NCBI GenBank assembly: GCA_910575075.1
Contig: CAJTCY010000010.1
Location: 62,001 to 126,000 of the forward strand
Reading direction: 5' to 3'
Source: Lachnospiraceae bacterium
GTDB lineage: Bacteria; Bacillota; Clostridia; Lachnospirales; Lachnospiraceae
Length of the DNA: 64,000 nucleotides
Shown: positions 26,989-35,675 of the stretch, piece by piece
How the letters are laid out: each line of letters starts with the position of its first letter
How positions within the stretch are numbered: position 1 is the first letter of the stretch
Made by a program: the position numbers and the translations under genes
The notes under the pieces: model-generated
Seen by the model: the letters and a program-made list of their open reading frames with translations, nothing else
Database searches by the model: none
Told to the model about the DNA's origin: nothing

Positions 26989-27002
26989 TTTTGGACGGAT
27001 AA

Positions 27003-28148
27003 ATGAACAAAATAAGAAACATAGTGATTGCTGTGGCTACTGGGATTTTGTTTGTATGTATTCTTTGTTATGCAAACTATGACAGGCCCACTTACCACAG
27101 CAGTGACACAAAGGGTATTGAATATGAAGTAGCAAGGGTGACGCGGGTGATTGAGAACCGCGTCACCATAGATGAGGAAATGGAAGGAATCTGGCGGGGC
27201 AGTATGACCATAGAGGTGGAAATTCTCACCGGAAGGTATAAAGGTGATACAGCAGAGGTGGAGAATTATTTCAGTTCTCTTTACAATGTCCGTGTGGGCA
27301 AGGGAGATAAGGTCTCCGTCCGCATTGATACTTCTGATAAAGGCGAGTATCAGGTTTCTGTTTATAATTATTACCGTGTGCCATGGCTGATTGGGTGTAT
27401 GCTGGTATTTGTGTTGCTGCTGATTATTGTAGGCGGCAGAAAGGGAGCGAAGTCGGTGGCAGGACTTCTTTTTACCATGGTGTGCATCATCTGGATTCTG
27501 CTTCCGCTGTCATTGAAGGGTTATTCCCCGCTGGGGGTTACAATCATATTGATTTTGGTGTGTAATTTTGTCACATTCTTCTTGATTGACGGAGTTTGTA
27601 CGAAAACTGTGGTGGCGGCGCTGGGAAGTCTCGGCGGCGTTCTGGCCGGCGCCTTGTTTTCGATTATAGCGCAGGGAATCATGTCAGTAACCACGTATCA
27701 GATGGATGAAGCAGAAACACTGCTGTTGATTACGAGCACTACCGATCTGGAGGTGAAGAATCTGTTTCTCTGCGGGGTATTGATTGCCTGTATGGGAGCT
27801 GTCATGGATGTGGCTATGAGTATTGCCTCTTCTATAGCGGAACTTCACGAGGTAAATCCTTCTATGGGTTCGAAACAGCTGTTTACTTCTGGCATGAATA
27901 TCGGAAGAGACGCGATGGGTACCATGTCCAATACGTTGATACTGGCATTTGCGGGAAGTTCATTTAATATGATGCTGATGATTTATTCTTATGGGGTAAG
28001 TTTCCAGCAGCTATTGAACACAGATTTTGTCGCTATTGAAGTAGTGCAGGCAATAGCCGGAAGTGTTGGCATCATCTGTACGGTTCCTCTTGTGGCGGCC
28101 ATAGCTGCCAATGTGTTCGGCAGGAGCAGGATAAAATCAAAACAGTAA
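27003..28148 (+). CDS. YibE/F-family membrane protein
   Basis: This 381-residue protein has an N-terminal membrane anchor (residues 6-24), then an extracytoplasmic beta-rich domain of about 100 residues (VTRVIENRVTID ... VRVGKGDKVSVRID), then about seven membrane segments from residue 122 on. IGGR, ASSIAELHEVNP and SGMNIGRDAMGTMSNTLILA are the conserved YibE/F motifs. In Lactococcus, YibE/F-like proteins form a transporter of uncertain substrate. It lies 15 bases after the giant gene, so co-transcription is likely, and it ends in a large hairpin. The ribosome site is weak. Confidence 0.85.
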   Translation: MNKIRNIVIAVATGILFVCILCYANYDRPTYHSSDTKGIEYEVARVTRVIENRVTIDEEMEGIWRGSMTIEVEILTGRYKGDTAEVENYFSSLYNVRVGKGDKVSVRIDTSDKGEYQVSVYNYYRVPWLIGCMLVFVLLLIIVGGRKGAKSVAGLLFTMVCIIWILLPLSLKGYSPLGVTIILILVCNFVTFFLIDGVCTKTVVAALGSLGGVLAGALFSIIAQGIMSVTTYQMDEAETLLLITSTTDLEVKNLFLCGVLIACMGAVMDVAMSIASSIAELHEVNPSMGSKQLFTSGMNIGRDAMGTMSNTLILAFAGSSFNMMLMIYSYGVSFQQLLNTDFVAIEVVQAIAGSVGIICTVPLVAAIAANVFGRSRIKSKQ

Positions 28149-28178
28149 TAAACAAATTCAGGATAACTGAAAAAAGCG

Positions 28179-28254
28179 GGGCTGCCGCGCTCATATATTC
28201 ACTTGTTCAAATGGTTACATTGCAGAGCGAGTGAATATATGAGTGCAGCAGCCC
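28179..28254 (+). terminator. Long inverted repeat after the YibE/F gene
   Basis: Arms of 25 bases (28179-28203 and 28230-28254; GGGCTGC..., AGTGAATATATGAG...GCAGCCC) pair with two mismatches around a 26-base loop. CTGTCCTTTTTG follows, giving a weak T-tract. It is much longer than a normal terminator and might be a small palindromic element that now also serves as one. Confidence 0.6.
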
Positions 28255-28281
28255 TGTCCTTTTTGATGGCATATGAGACAT

Positions 28282-28309
28282 TTGACATAAACAGGCAATT
28301 TGGTATAAT
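28282..28309 (+). promoter_or_regulatory. Distal promoter of the jetABC operon
   Basis: A perfect TTGACA (28282-28287) and a perfect TATAAT (28304-28309) are spaced by 16 bases, and the -10 is extended by TGG. Transcription would start near 28316, about 200 bases before jetA, leaving a leader with a short open frame. Confidence 0.8.
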
Positions 28310-28338
28310 TACAGAAAACAGTTGCACTGGGAGGAAAA

Positions 28339-28410
28339 ATGAGGCAGCAAGACCTTTTGGTACTGAAATATTGGTTGTTGTTAAAAATGGGGAAACTCAA
28401 GGACGGATAA
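28339..28410 (+). CDS. Short leader open frame ahead of jetA
   Basis: ATG at 28339 is preceded by GGGAGGAAAA, a strong ribosome site, and followed by 22 more codons to TAA at 28408 (MRQQDLLVLKYWLLLKMGKL...). It lies between two promoters. It could encode a leader peptide or a tiny membrane-associated peptide, or be chance. No family is recognisable. Confidence 0.35.
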   Translation: MRQQDLLVLKYWLLLKMGKLKDG

Positions 28411-28411
28411 C

Positions 28412-28440
28412 TTGCATTGCCAGGGATGTTTTGCTATACT
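28412..28440 (+). promoter_or_regulatory. Proximal promoter of the jetABC operon
   Basis: TTGCAT (28412-28417) and TATACT (28435-28440) are spaced by 17 bases. Start would be near 28447, 66 bases before the jetA ATG, which has GGAGGA at 28502-28507. Confidence 0.65.
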
Positions 28441-28512
28441 GAATTCATTATGAATTGGGCATATTTGGAAGTTACGCCAGAAGCCTGCCTGTGGTAAAAT
28501 ACGGAGGACACC

Positions 28513-30132
28513 ATGCAGTATGAATTTTTAAAACATTTTCCCAGGAGAATGAAAAATGTAGGATTGTACGCCGTACTGGTACAGAACAGCCTGCAGAAAG
28601 CGTCCTGGAAGCGATATGGTTTTCAGAAAACAGACGAACAGTTTAATATGATTTTTTCAGTGCTTTTATATATTATGGAGCAGTCTCTCAAGGAAGAACA
28701 ATGTACCATGGATGATATCGGCGCCTATATTGACACTGTCAATACGCAATATTTTGAAAAACATATGGCGTATGAGGACTGCCGGGCACTGGGGGATTTT
28801 ATCGTAAATGTGGTACTGTCCAACGAGGGCAGGACCATGTATTTTGATGGATTTAATTTTGAACAGAGTGCATATCAGATCATGAATATCAGTTATGTTG
28901 CAAATCGGATTGTGTACAGTGAGCAGGATGTAAAGCGCACTTCTTATTATCTCACCGATGACGGTTATAATCTTTTGTTATCCACATTAGAAATTGAAAA
29001 TAATATGAAGCTGACCATTCACGAGATGATTTTTCAGATGCATTTGGAAAAACAGAGTTACGATAAAGCCGTGGATGAGATTAAGAATGTCTTTAACCTC
29101 TTGCGTATCCAGCTGCAGAAGATACAGGAAGCAATGGGCAAAATACGCAGAAACGCTTTGAATTATTCTGTGAAGGATTATCAGGAAATTCTGAATGAAA
29201 ATTTAGAAACGATCAGTGATACCAAAGAGAAATTCCAGAATTACCGGGAGCTGGTGAAGAGCCGTGTGATAGAGCTGGAAGAATCCAATATCAATGTGCG
29301 TAAGCTGACAGAGAAAGAGGAAGAAAAGCTGAAATCTTTAAAAGAGATTGAGCATTATCTGAAACGCACCATAGATGAGCATCAGAAGATCTTAAACAGT
29401 CATTTTGATTTGAAATCTCTGTATACCAGAGAACTGGAATCCTTGTCGCAGATGTCTTTCATCCAGCGTTTTCCCCTGCGGACAAGTTTGTATGATAAAA
29501 TACTGGAAAATCCGGCGGCTATAGAGCGTTTGGAATATTTTCTGCGGCCGCTGTTCTGTCAGGAAATGGAGAAATCTTATAATCTCAACAAGGCATTTCA
29601 ACTGCAGCATCCCGTGCAGAAAAATAAGGGTGAAGACGCGCAGGAAACTCTGGATTTTGATGTGGGAGCATGGGAGGAAGAACAGGAACAGGTACGGAGA
29701 GAACGGTTGAAGCTGTATGAGAACAGCCTTTCTTATCTTTTGAGCATGGCAATGACACGGGGAGAGATTTCTTTAAAAGAACTTTCGGTGGTGGTGATAT
29801 TAGATGGCAGACAGCAGGAACTCTTGCCGAATATAGAAGTTTTTAAGGAGATTATGGTGGAGCTGATACGAAATAAGGAGATTGATATCAAAGCTCTGCA
29901 GAAAGAGCAGAGCGAGTATATCGGAGAACAAACGGCGGAATTCCAGCTTAATGTGATGCTGCTGTATCTGGTGGAAAACAATCCGCAGTTTGAGGATATT
30001 CTGCGGATAGAGACTTATCGTCTGGAGGATGGAAATGTGGTCAGCTTTCCAGGGGTTTTGAATGAAAACGGAGAGAGGAAAACGATCCGTTGTTCTAATA
30101 TATTGATACGGGTGATAAAGGAGGGACAATAA
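28513..30132 (+). CDS. jetA: Wadjet JetA-like (kleisin-type) subunit
   Basis: This 539-residue protein is mostly alpha-helical, with no signal peptide. It begins MQYEFLKHFPRRMKNVGLYA and has long coiled-coil stretches around residues 185-310 (EEKLKSLKEIEHYLKRTIDEH). The pattern is that of the DUF5716-type JetA family, the kleisin (MukF-like) bridge that closes the SMC ring of the plasmid-restricting Wadjet complex. It is first in jetA-jetB-jetC, with three bases to jetB. Two promoters lie upstream. The assignment depends on the three-gene context as much as on the sequence. Confidence 0.82.
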   Translation: MQYEFLKHFPRRMKNVGLYAVLVQNSLQKASWKRYGFQKTDEQFNMIFSVLLYIMEQSLKEEQCTMDDIGAYIDTVNTQYFEKHMAYEDCRALGDFIVNVVLSNEGRTMYFDGFNFEQSAYQIMNISYVANRIVYSEQDVKRTSYYLTDDGYNLLLSTLEIENNMKLTIHEMIFQMHLEKQSYDKAVDEIKNVFNLLRIQLQKIQEAMGKIRRNALNYSVKDYQEILNENLETISDTKEKFQNYRELVKSRVIELEESNINVRKLTEKEEEKLKSLKEIEHYLKRTIDEHQKILNSHFDLKSLYTRELESLSQMSFIQRFPLRTSLYDKILENPAAIERLEYFLRPLFCQEMEKSYNLNKAFQLQHPVQKNKGEDAQETLDFDVGAWEEEQEQVRRERLKLYENSLSYLLSMAMTRGEISLKELSVVVILDGRQQELLPNIEVFKEIMVELIRNKEIDIKALQKEQSEYIGEQTAEFQLNVMLLYLVENNPQFEDILRIETYRLEDGNVVSFPGVLNENGERKTIRCSNILIRVIKEGQ

Positions 30133-30135
30133 GCC

Positions 30136-30870
30136 ATGGGATACGAAGCAGAAGAGATCCGCCAAAGCCAGGAAATTTTTTATTATCTATTGGAGCATCA
30201 TGAATTACGGGAAGAGCAGGAGCAGCTTTTGTACCGTGCCTATGCGGAAAGGGAAGAAGTTCAGAATCTGGTAAAGTCGCAGGGAGAGATTGCCTTGTGC
30301 AATGTGGAACGGTATGGAAACGTAATTTATCTGATACCAAAAGAGGAAAACCATTTTCTGGGATTTTCCAAGCCTCAGCTGAAAAACGCCCTCTGCAAAT
30401 CCAATGCCACAGATAAAGATTATTACTTGTCGCAGTTCGTGATTCTTACTCTTTTGGTGGAGTTTTTTGACGGTCAGGGAAGCAGCAGCAAATCGAGAGA
30501 ATATATGCGGGTGGGAGAGCTGCAGAATTGTATTTCCCAGAGATTAAAAGAAGGAGTGCAGAATGTGCAGCCAGAGGAAGAAGAACAACTGGGAATCGCG
30601 TTTTCTAATATGATGGAGGCATATGAAGCGCTGCGTTCTGATGAGAGAGGTTCCCGCGCCAAGACAACCAAAGAAGGGTTTCTCCATCATATCTTGACCT
30701 TTTTACAGAAACAGGGGCTGATTGAGTATGTGGAACAGGATGAAATGATTAAAACCACCAGGAAACTTGACAGCTTTATGGACTGGAACCTGCTGAACCA
30801 GAATAATTACCAGAGAATCCGAAAGGTATTGGAACAGGCAGCAGAATCCGCAGGAGGAGAACATGAGTAA
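30136..30870 (+). CDS. jetB: Wadjet JetB-like (MukE/KITE-type) subunit
   Basis: This 244-residue protein of the DUF6063-like group is charged and helical, with winged-helix-like segments (ESAYDEIR-type pattern IRQSQEIFYYLLEH near the start, and QGLIEYVEQDEMIKTTRKLDSFM at the end). In Wadjet, JetB is the KITE/MukE-like accessory that binds the kleisin JetA. It lies between jetA (3-base gap) and jetC (8-base overlap), the canonical order. ATG 30136 has AGGAGGGA upstream within the end of jetA. Confidence 0.8.
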   Translation: MGYEAEEIRQSQEIFYYLLEHHELREEQEQLLYRAYAEREEVQNLVKSQGEIALCNVERYGNVIYLIPKEENHFLGFSKPQLKNALCKSNATDKDYYLSQFVILTLLVEFFDGQGSSSKSREYMRVGELQNCISQRLKEGVQNVQPEEEEQLGIAFSNMMEAYEALRSDERGSRAKTTKEGFLHHILTFLQKQGLIEYVEQDEMIKTTRKLDSFMDWNLLNQNNYQRIRKVLEQAAESAGGEHE

Positions 30871-33800
30871 AATCAATGCAGTGAGACTGATCAATATTAA
30901 TTACAACAATAATGCCATCCGTATCAGCGACGAGACCTTTCATTTTAATGGAGAGAGCACCTTAATGTCTCTGCGCAACGGGGGAGGGAAATCCGTGCTG
31001 GTGCAGATGCTGACAGCTCCTTTTGTCCATAAGCGGTACCGGGACGCCAAGGACCGCCCGTTTGTGAGCTATTTTACCACCAATAAACCTTCATTTATCA
31101 TGACAGAATGGGTATTGGATAAAGGGGCGGGCTACGTGCTTGCCGGCATGATGGTGCGAAAAGCACTGGACAGTGAGGAAAATACCGGAGAGAATCTGGA
31201 GATTGTGAACTTTATCAGTGAATATCCAAGCGCCTGCCTGCATGATATCCATCATCTTCCGGTGCTGGAAAAGGGAAACCGGGAAATTGTGCTGAAAAGT
31301 TTTGCTTCCTGCCGCCAAATGTTTGACGGTTATAAGAAAGATCCTGCCATGAAGTTTTTCTGTTATGACATGGGAAACGGGGCGCAGTCCCGCCAATATT
31401 TTGAGAAACTGATGGAATACCAGATTAATTACAAAGAATGGGAAGGGATAATTAAAAAAGTAAATCTGAAAGAATCTGGCTTGTCCGATTTGTTTGCAGA
31501 CTGCCGCGACGAAAAAGGATTGGTGGAAAAATGGTTCCTGGATGCAGTGGAAAACAAACTGAACCGGGATAAGAACCGTATGAAAGAATTTCAGGTGATA
31601 CTGGAAAAATACGTTGGGCAGTACAAAGACAACCAGTCCAAAATTAAGAGGCGGGACATTATCCGGCAGTTTCAGCAGGAGGCGCTGGCAATTCAGGAGA
31701 AGAACCAGTATTATCTGGGGAGTGAACAGAGTGTCAAAGAGCAGGAAAACAAAATTGCATGTTTCCGGCAGGCATTGGAAGCGCTGCATGAACGTGTCAG
31801 CGAAGAGGAACGGGAAAACAGTGAGCAGACGGAGAAAATAGAGCAGGAACTGGCGCATCTCCTGTATCAGAAATTGTCAGAAGAGTATTATAATCTGGAA
31901 GAGAAGAAAAATTTCCATGTGGGAAACCGGGAAATGATTGCCATAGAAAAAGAAGATCTGGAGCGGGAAGCAGAACGGATGCAGCAGAATCTCTATGTGC
32001 TTGCCTGCGCCAGACAGCAGGGCGTTGTGAAGGAAGAGAAGGCAGAGTGGGAATTGGCGCGGCAGCGTCTCGTGGTTGCCAGAGAGCGTGATAAAGACCT
32101 GGAGCCGGAGCGGAACTGTCTGGGTTATCTATTGCGCAGCCACTATGAGGATGCCATTCTAAAAACAGACAGTCAGCTTGCGAAGAACCAGGAAGAGTTA
32201 AAAGAAACAGCGGAATCTATGCGCCAGGAGCAGGAAACTTTAGTGGCGCTGGAAGAATCTCTGCGCAGAAATGCGCTGCGTATCGGAGAGTTAAAGAGTG
32301 AAATTGCAGGTTATGACAGACTGGAGGAACAGTTTAACAGCCATTACCAGGAACAGCTTACCCGAAATATTCTGGGAGAATACGAGCCGGGAAGCCTGGA
32401 GGTGTCTGCACAGGTTTTGAGTAAAAGTCTGGAGGAATCCATACGCAATAAGACATTACAGAATCGGGAACTGGAGAAGAAGAAAACTGCAAGGGTCAGC
32501 CTGGAACACAGGATCGCGTCTCAGAAGGAAGACCGTACCCGCACGCTGTCAGAGCGAGAGCAGCAAAAAACGCTGCAGGAGAGTTATGAGCGGGAACTGG
32601 AACAGCGCAGGGCAATTTTGAAATATCTGGAGCTGGAGGAAACAGCGCTGTTTCAGGAGGAAAAGATTTTTCAGGCGGCAGATCACAAATTAAAAGAGAT
32701 TGAAATGTACCGCCGGAATCTGGAAAAGGAAGAAAATGAACTGCAGAAGGAATATCAGAGGCTGACAGAGGGCAGAGTGCTGGAGCTTGCGCCGGATTTA
32801 ATGGAAGAATTTGAACGTCAGGGCATCCACATGGTATATGGCATGGAATGGCTGAAAAAAAACGGTTATTCCAAAAAGAAGAACCAGGAGCTTGTGGAAA
32901 AGCATCCGTTCCTGCCGTATGCTTTGATTTTATCGGAAGAAGAAGTGGAAAAATTATCTCAGTTTACCGGGATAGTTCCCACGGCATTTCCGATTCCGAT
33001 TGTTCTGCGGAAAGATTTAGAACAGCAGGACAGGCGGGAAGAGGGAAATGTGATTCGTTTCCAGAATATCAGTTTTTATGTGCTGTTTAATGAGAACCTT
33101 CTGGATGAAGAGAAGCTGGCGCAGCTTGTTGCAGAGAAACAGCGTCAGATAGAAAAGCAGCAGGAGTTGATCGCGGTACGCGGACAGGAGTATCAAGAGT
33201 ATTTTGCCTGGAAAGAGCAGGTGAAGAACCAGAAGGTCTCCAAAGAGAGCTATCAGGAGAATCAGACACAAATTTCAGAATTGTCTGGGCGCATTCAGGA
33301 TTTGGAAACAGAGATACGCGCTGGATCCCAGGAGCTTTCCAGAAGCCAGGAGCAGATCGCAAAACTGGAAAAAGAAATCCGCGATTTAGACAGAGAAATA
33401 GAATACTTGCAGAGGAAAGAAACAGAATTTAAGGAACTGCAGGCTGCTTACGAGGCGTACCGTGAGAACCGCAGACAGCAGGAGAAATGCAAAAAAGAGG
33501 AGCAGCGTTTTACAGAAAACCAGAAATTATCTCGTTTAAAGACAGAAAAACTGCAGGAAAAGCGGCAGAGCCTGCAGAATCTGCAGGCTGCCTTAGAACG
33601 CGAACAGGAGCAGTTAAACAGTCATTTGGGAATTTATCAGGGATATGAAAAGGTTACGCAGCAGGAGATAAAAAAGAGAGTGCCGCAGCCTGTTTTAGAG
33701 CAGATTATGGCTGGCGCCGAAGAGCCTGCGCAGCAGAAAGGGAAAACAGGACAGACGAAAAGGGAGCAGGTAAATCTGACCGAACTGGAAGCCAGGTATG

Positions 33801-35359
33801 CGGCAGTGACGGCAACCGTTTCACAAAAGATACAGGAACTGGAACAGTCAGAACAGCGGAGCGGCAGACGTTATCAGCAGGCACGGGAGGAATTGGAACA
33901 TCTGTCAAAGAAATATCATCTTTCCAGCAAGCACTGGCAGGGAATTACCTATAGTCGCAGGGAGGAGACCGAGGTGGAAATCCGCCTGGAAGACCGCAGA
34001 ATGAAAATTAAGGTCAAAGAAAACCAGTGGAACCAGGAGGATAAGCAGATTGCATTATTCCATCAGCAGATGCAGGACAGGATTGCGCGCATGAAAGATG
34101 CCTGTTATAAGGAGGAACCTCTGCCCAGAGAAGAGATTCCCAGGGAAGACTTTGAGTCAAGAAAACATCAGCTGGATTATCAGCAGCAGGAGCTGAGGAA
34201 GGCAGGAAAAATTCTGCAGGACAAGCTCCACAGTTATGATGAGAACCTGACAGCTCTTGCAGAGTACAGCCAGATGGCTGTCACAGAACCAGTAGCGTTC
34301 GAAGAAGATTTTTCTGTGATGGACACACAGGCACTGCGGAATTTTAAGGGAATCCTGCTTCGTGATTATCATAGATTCTGCAGTGACAGGCGGGAAGCCA
34401 GGGAGAGTCTTGTGCACGTTTTGAACCGGATTGTGCGCAGGGAATGTTTTCAGGAGGATTTTTACCGCAAACCTTTGGAAGCCATGCTGGAATTGTCCGG
34501 GGATGCCTCCCAGGTGCAGCGTCAGCTGGAAACCACCATTCAGTCTTATGAAAGCCTGATGGAAAAACTGGAAGTGGACATTTCTCTGGTAGAGAAAGAG
34601 AAAAGTAAGATTGTGGAACTGCTGGAAGATTATCTGAAAGAGGTTCATCAGAACCTGGGCAGGATTGACCATAATTCTACGATAACCATACGCGAGCGTC
34701 CGGTGAAAATGCTGAAAATCCAGCTTCCTTCCTGGGAGGAAAATGAGGGCATGTACCATATCAGGCTTCAGGATTTTATTGATGAACTGACCAGGAAAGG
34801 CATTGCTATTTTTGAACGCAATGAAAATGCCCAGGAATATTTTGGTACGCAGCTGACCACAAAAAATCTCTACGATATTGTGATTGGAATAGGCAATGTG
34901 CAGATCCGTCTGTATAAGATTGAGGAACAGCGGGAATATCCGATTACCTGGGCGGAAGTGGCAAGAAATTCCGGCGGAGAAGGATTTCTCTCTGCATTTG
35001 TGGTGCTGTCCAGTCTGCTGTATTTTATGCGCCGGGACGATTCCGATATTTTTGCAGACCGCAATGAAGGAAAAGTACTTTTGATGGATAATCCATTTGC
35101 CCAGACTAACGCAGCTCATTTGTTAAAACCACTGATGGATATGGCGAAAAAGACCAATACGCAGTTAATTTGTTTTACAGGGCTTGGCGGTGAATCCATT
35201 TACAGCCGCTTTGACAATATTTATGTATTGAATCTGATTGCAGCAAGCCTGCGGCAGGGGATGCAGTACCTAAGAGCCGACCATATGCGTGGAAATGAGC
35301 CGGATACGGTGATAACCGCCCAGATCGAGGTAGTGGGACAGCAGGAACTGATATTTTAG
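30863..35359 (+). CDS. jetC: Wadjet JetC-like SMC/MukB-type ATPase
   Basis: This protein has 1498 residues. The head's N-terminal lobe carries the Walker A LRNGGGKSVLVQ around residues 38-46. Two very long coiled-coil arms (about residues 270-650 and 770-1080) flank a hinge-like region near 650-760. The C-terminal lobe has the ABC signature NSGGEGFLSAF near 1368 and the Walker B KVLLMDNPFAQTNAAH near 1405, with asparagine following the aspartate where SMC proteins have glutamate. JetC is the motor that extrudes DNA loops so that JetD can cut small circles. It starts inside jetB (8-base overlap, GGAGGAG site). It is the last gene before the riboflavin promoter. Confidence 0.88.
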   Translation: MSKINAVRLININYNNNAIRISDETFHFNGESTLMSLRNGGGKSVLVQMLTAPFVHKRYRDAKDRPFVSYFTTNKPSFIMTEWVLDKGAGYVLAGMMVRKALDSEENTGENLEIVNFISEYPSACLHDIHHLPVLEKGNREIVLKSFASCRQMFDGYKKDPAMKFFCYDMGNGAQSRQYFEKLMEYQINYKEWEGIIKKVNLKESGLSDLFADCRDEKGLVEKWFLDAVENKLNRDKNRMKEFQVILEKYVGQYKDNQSKIKRRDIIRQFQQEALAIQEKNQYYLGSEQSVKEQENKIACFRQALEALHERVSEEERENSEQTEKIEQELAHLLYQKLSEEYYNLEEKKNFHVGNREMIAIEKEDLEREAERMQQNLYVLACARQQGVVKEEKAEWELARQRLVVARERDKDLEPERNCLGYLLRSHYEDAILKTDSQLAKNQEELKETAESMRQEQETLVALEESLRRNALRIGELKSEIAGYDRLEEQFNSHYQEQLTRNILGEYEPGSLEVSAQVLSKSLEESIRNKTLQNRELEKKKTARVSLEHRIASQKEDRTRTLSEREQQKTLQESYERELEQRRAILKYLELEETALFQEEKIFQAADHKLKEIEMYRRNLEKEENELQKEYQRLTEGRVLELAPDLMEEFERQGIHMVYGMEWLKKNGYSKKKNQELVEKHPFLPYALILSEEEVEKLSQFTGIVPTAFPIPIVLRKDLEQQDRREEGNVIRFQNISFYVLFNENLLDEEKLAQLVAEKQRQIEKQQELIAVRGQEYQEYFAWKEQVKNQKVSKESYQENQTQISELSGRIQDLETEIRAGSQELSRSQEQIAKLEKEIRDLDREIEYLQRKETEFKELQAAYEAYRENRRQQEKCKKEEQRFTENQKLSRLKTEKLQEKRQSLQNLQAALEREQEQLNSHLGIYQGYEKVTQQEIKKRVPQPVLEQIMAGAEEPAQQKGKTGQTKREQVNLTELEARYAAVTATVSQKIQELEQSEQRSGRRYQQAREELEHLSKKYHLSSKHWQGITYSRREETEVEIRLEDRRMKIKVKENQWNQEDKQIALFHQQMQDRIARMKDACYKEEPLPREEIPREDFESRKHQLDYQQQELRKAGKILQDKLHSYDENLTALAEYSQMAVTEPVAFEEDFSVMDTQALRNFKGILLRDYHRFCSDRREARESLVHVLNRIVRRECFQEDFYRKPLEAMLELSGDASQVQRQLETTIQSYESLMEKLEVDISLVEKEKSKIVELLEDYLKEVHQNLGRIDHNSTITIRERPVKMLKIQLPSWEENEGMYHIRLQDFIDELTRKGIAIFERNENAQEYFGTQLTTKNLYDIVIGIGNVQIRLYKIEEQREYPITWAEVARNSGGEGFLSAFVVLSSLLYFMRRDDSDIFADRNEGKVLLMDNPFAQTNAAHLLKPLMDMAKKTNTQLICFTGLGGESIYSRFDNIYVLNLIAASLRQGMQYLRADHMRGNEPDTVITAQIEVVGQQELIF

Positions 35360-35388
35360 GAGAGGCAGAAATATCCTTTTATCGGGAG

Positions 35389-35417
35389 TTGACATATCCT
35401 TTCAAGAAGAGTAGAAT
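35389..35417 (+). promoter_or_regulatory. Promoter of the riboflavin operon
   Basis: A perfect TTGACA (35389-35394) and TAGAAT (35412-35417) are spaced by 17 bases, placing the start near 35424, about 20 bases before the FMN aptamer. Confidence 0.8.
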
Positions 35418-35446
35418 AAAACAGGAAATAAGAATTGAATATAAAT

Positions 35447-35592
35447 CTTCAGGGCAGGGTGCCCGTTTCTAATTTAGAAATGGAATTCCCGACCGACGGT
35501 GATACTTCGTAAGAAGGCAAGTCCGTGAGCCGCAGGGCATGATTTGGTGCGAATCCAAAACCGACAGTAAAGTCTGGATGGGAGAAGAAACA
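35447..35592 (+). ncRNA. FMN riboswitch (RFN element)
   Basis: The conserved blocks occur in order: CTTCAGGGCAGGGTG at the start, then CCCGACCGACGGT, GTCCGTGAGCC, GATTTGGTGCGAATCCAAAA, CCGACAGTAAAGTCTGGATG and GGGAGAAG. FMN binding normally turns the downstream genes off. A terminator follows directly, before ribU, so control is by premature termination. Confidence 0.97.
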
Positions 35593-35619
35593 GTAATGTG
35601 TATATCCAATGTGTATATG

Positions 35620-35653
35620 CCCTGAATCTATCTGTATAGGTTCAGGGTTTTTT
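35620..35653 (+). terminator. Terminator of the FMN riboswitch
   Basis: CCCTGAA and TTCAGGG pair, with an inner CTAT/ATAG stem, and TTTTTT follows at 35648-35653. It stands between the aptamer and the ribU ribosome site (AAAGGAGTG), as expected for the expression platform. Confidence 0.9.
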
Positions 35654-35675
35654 ATAGTGAAAGGAGTGTTTTGAA

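Noticed and set aside
28203-28442. A 79-codon frame before jetA
   Set aside because: It begins inside the long inverted repeat and runs across two promoters without a ribosome site; the 23-codon frame at 28339 has a better start signal.
31091-31858. A 255-codon minus-strand frame inside jetC
   Set aside because: It is opposite the jetC N-terminal region; the hydrophobic Phe/Leu-rich translation is typical of the complement of Glu/Lys-rich coiled coil.
34157-35119. A 320-codon minus-strand frame inside jetC
   Set aside because: It is the complement of a strongly supported ATPase domain with Walker B and signature motifs; composition is unlike a protein and there is no start signal.
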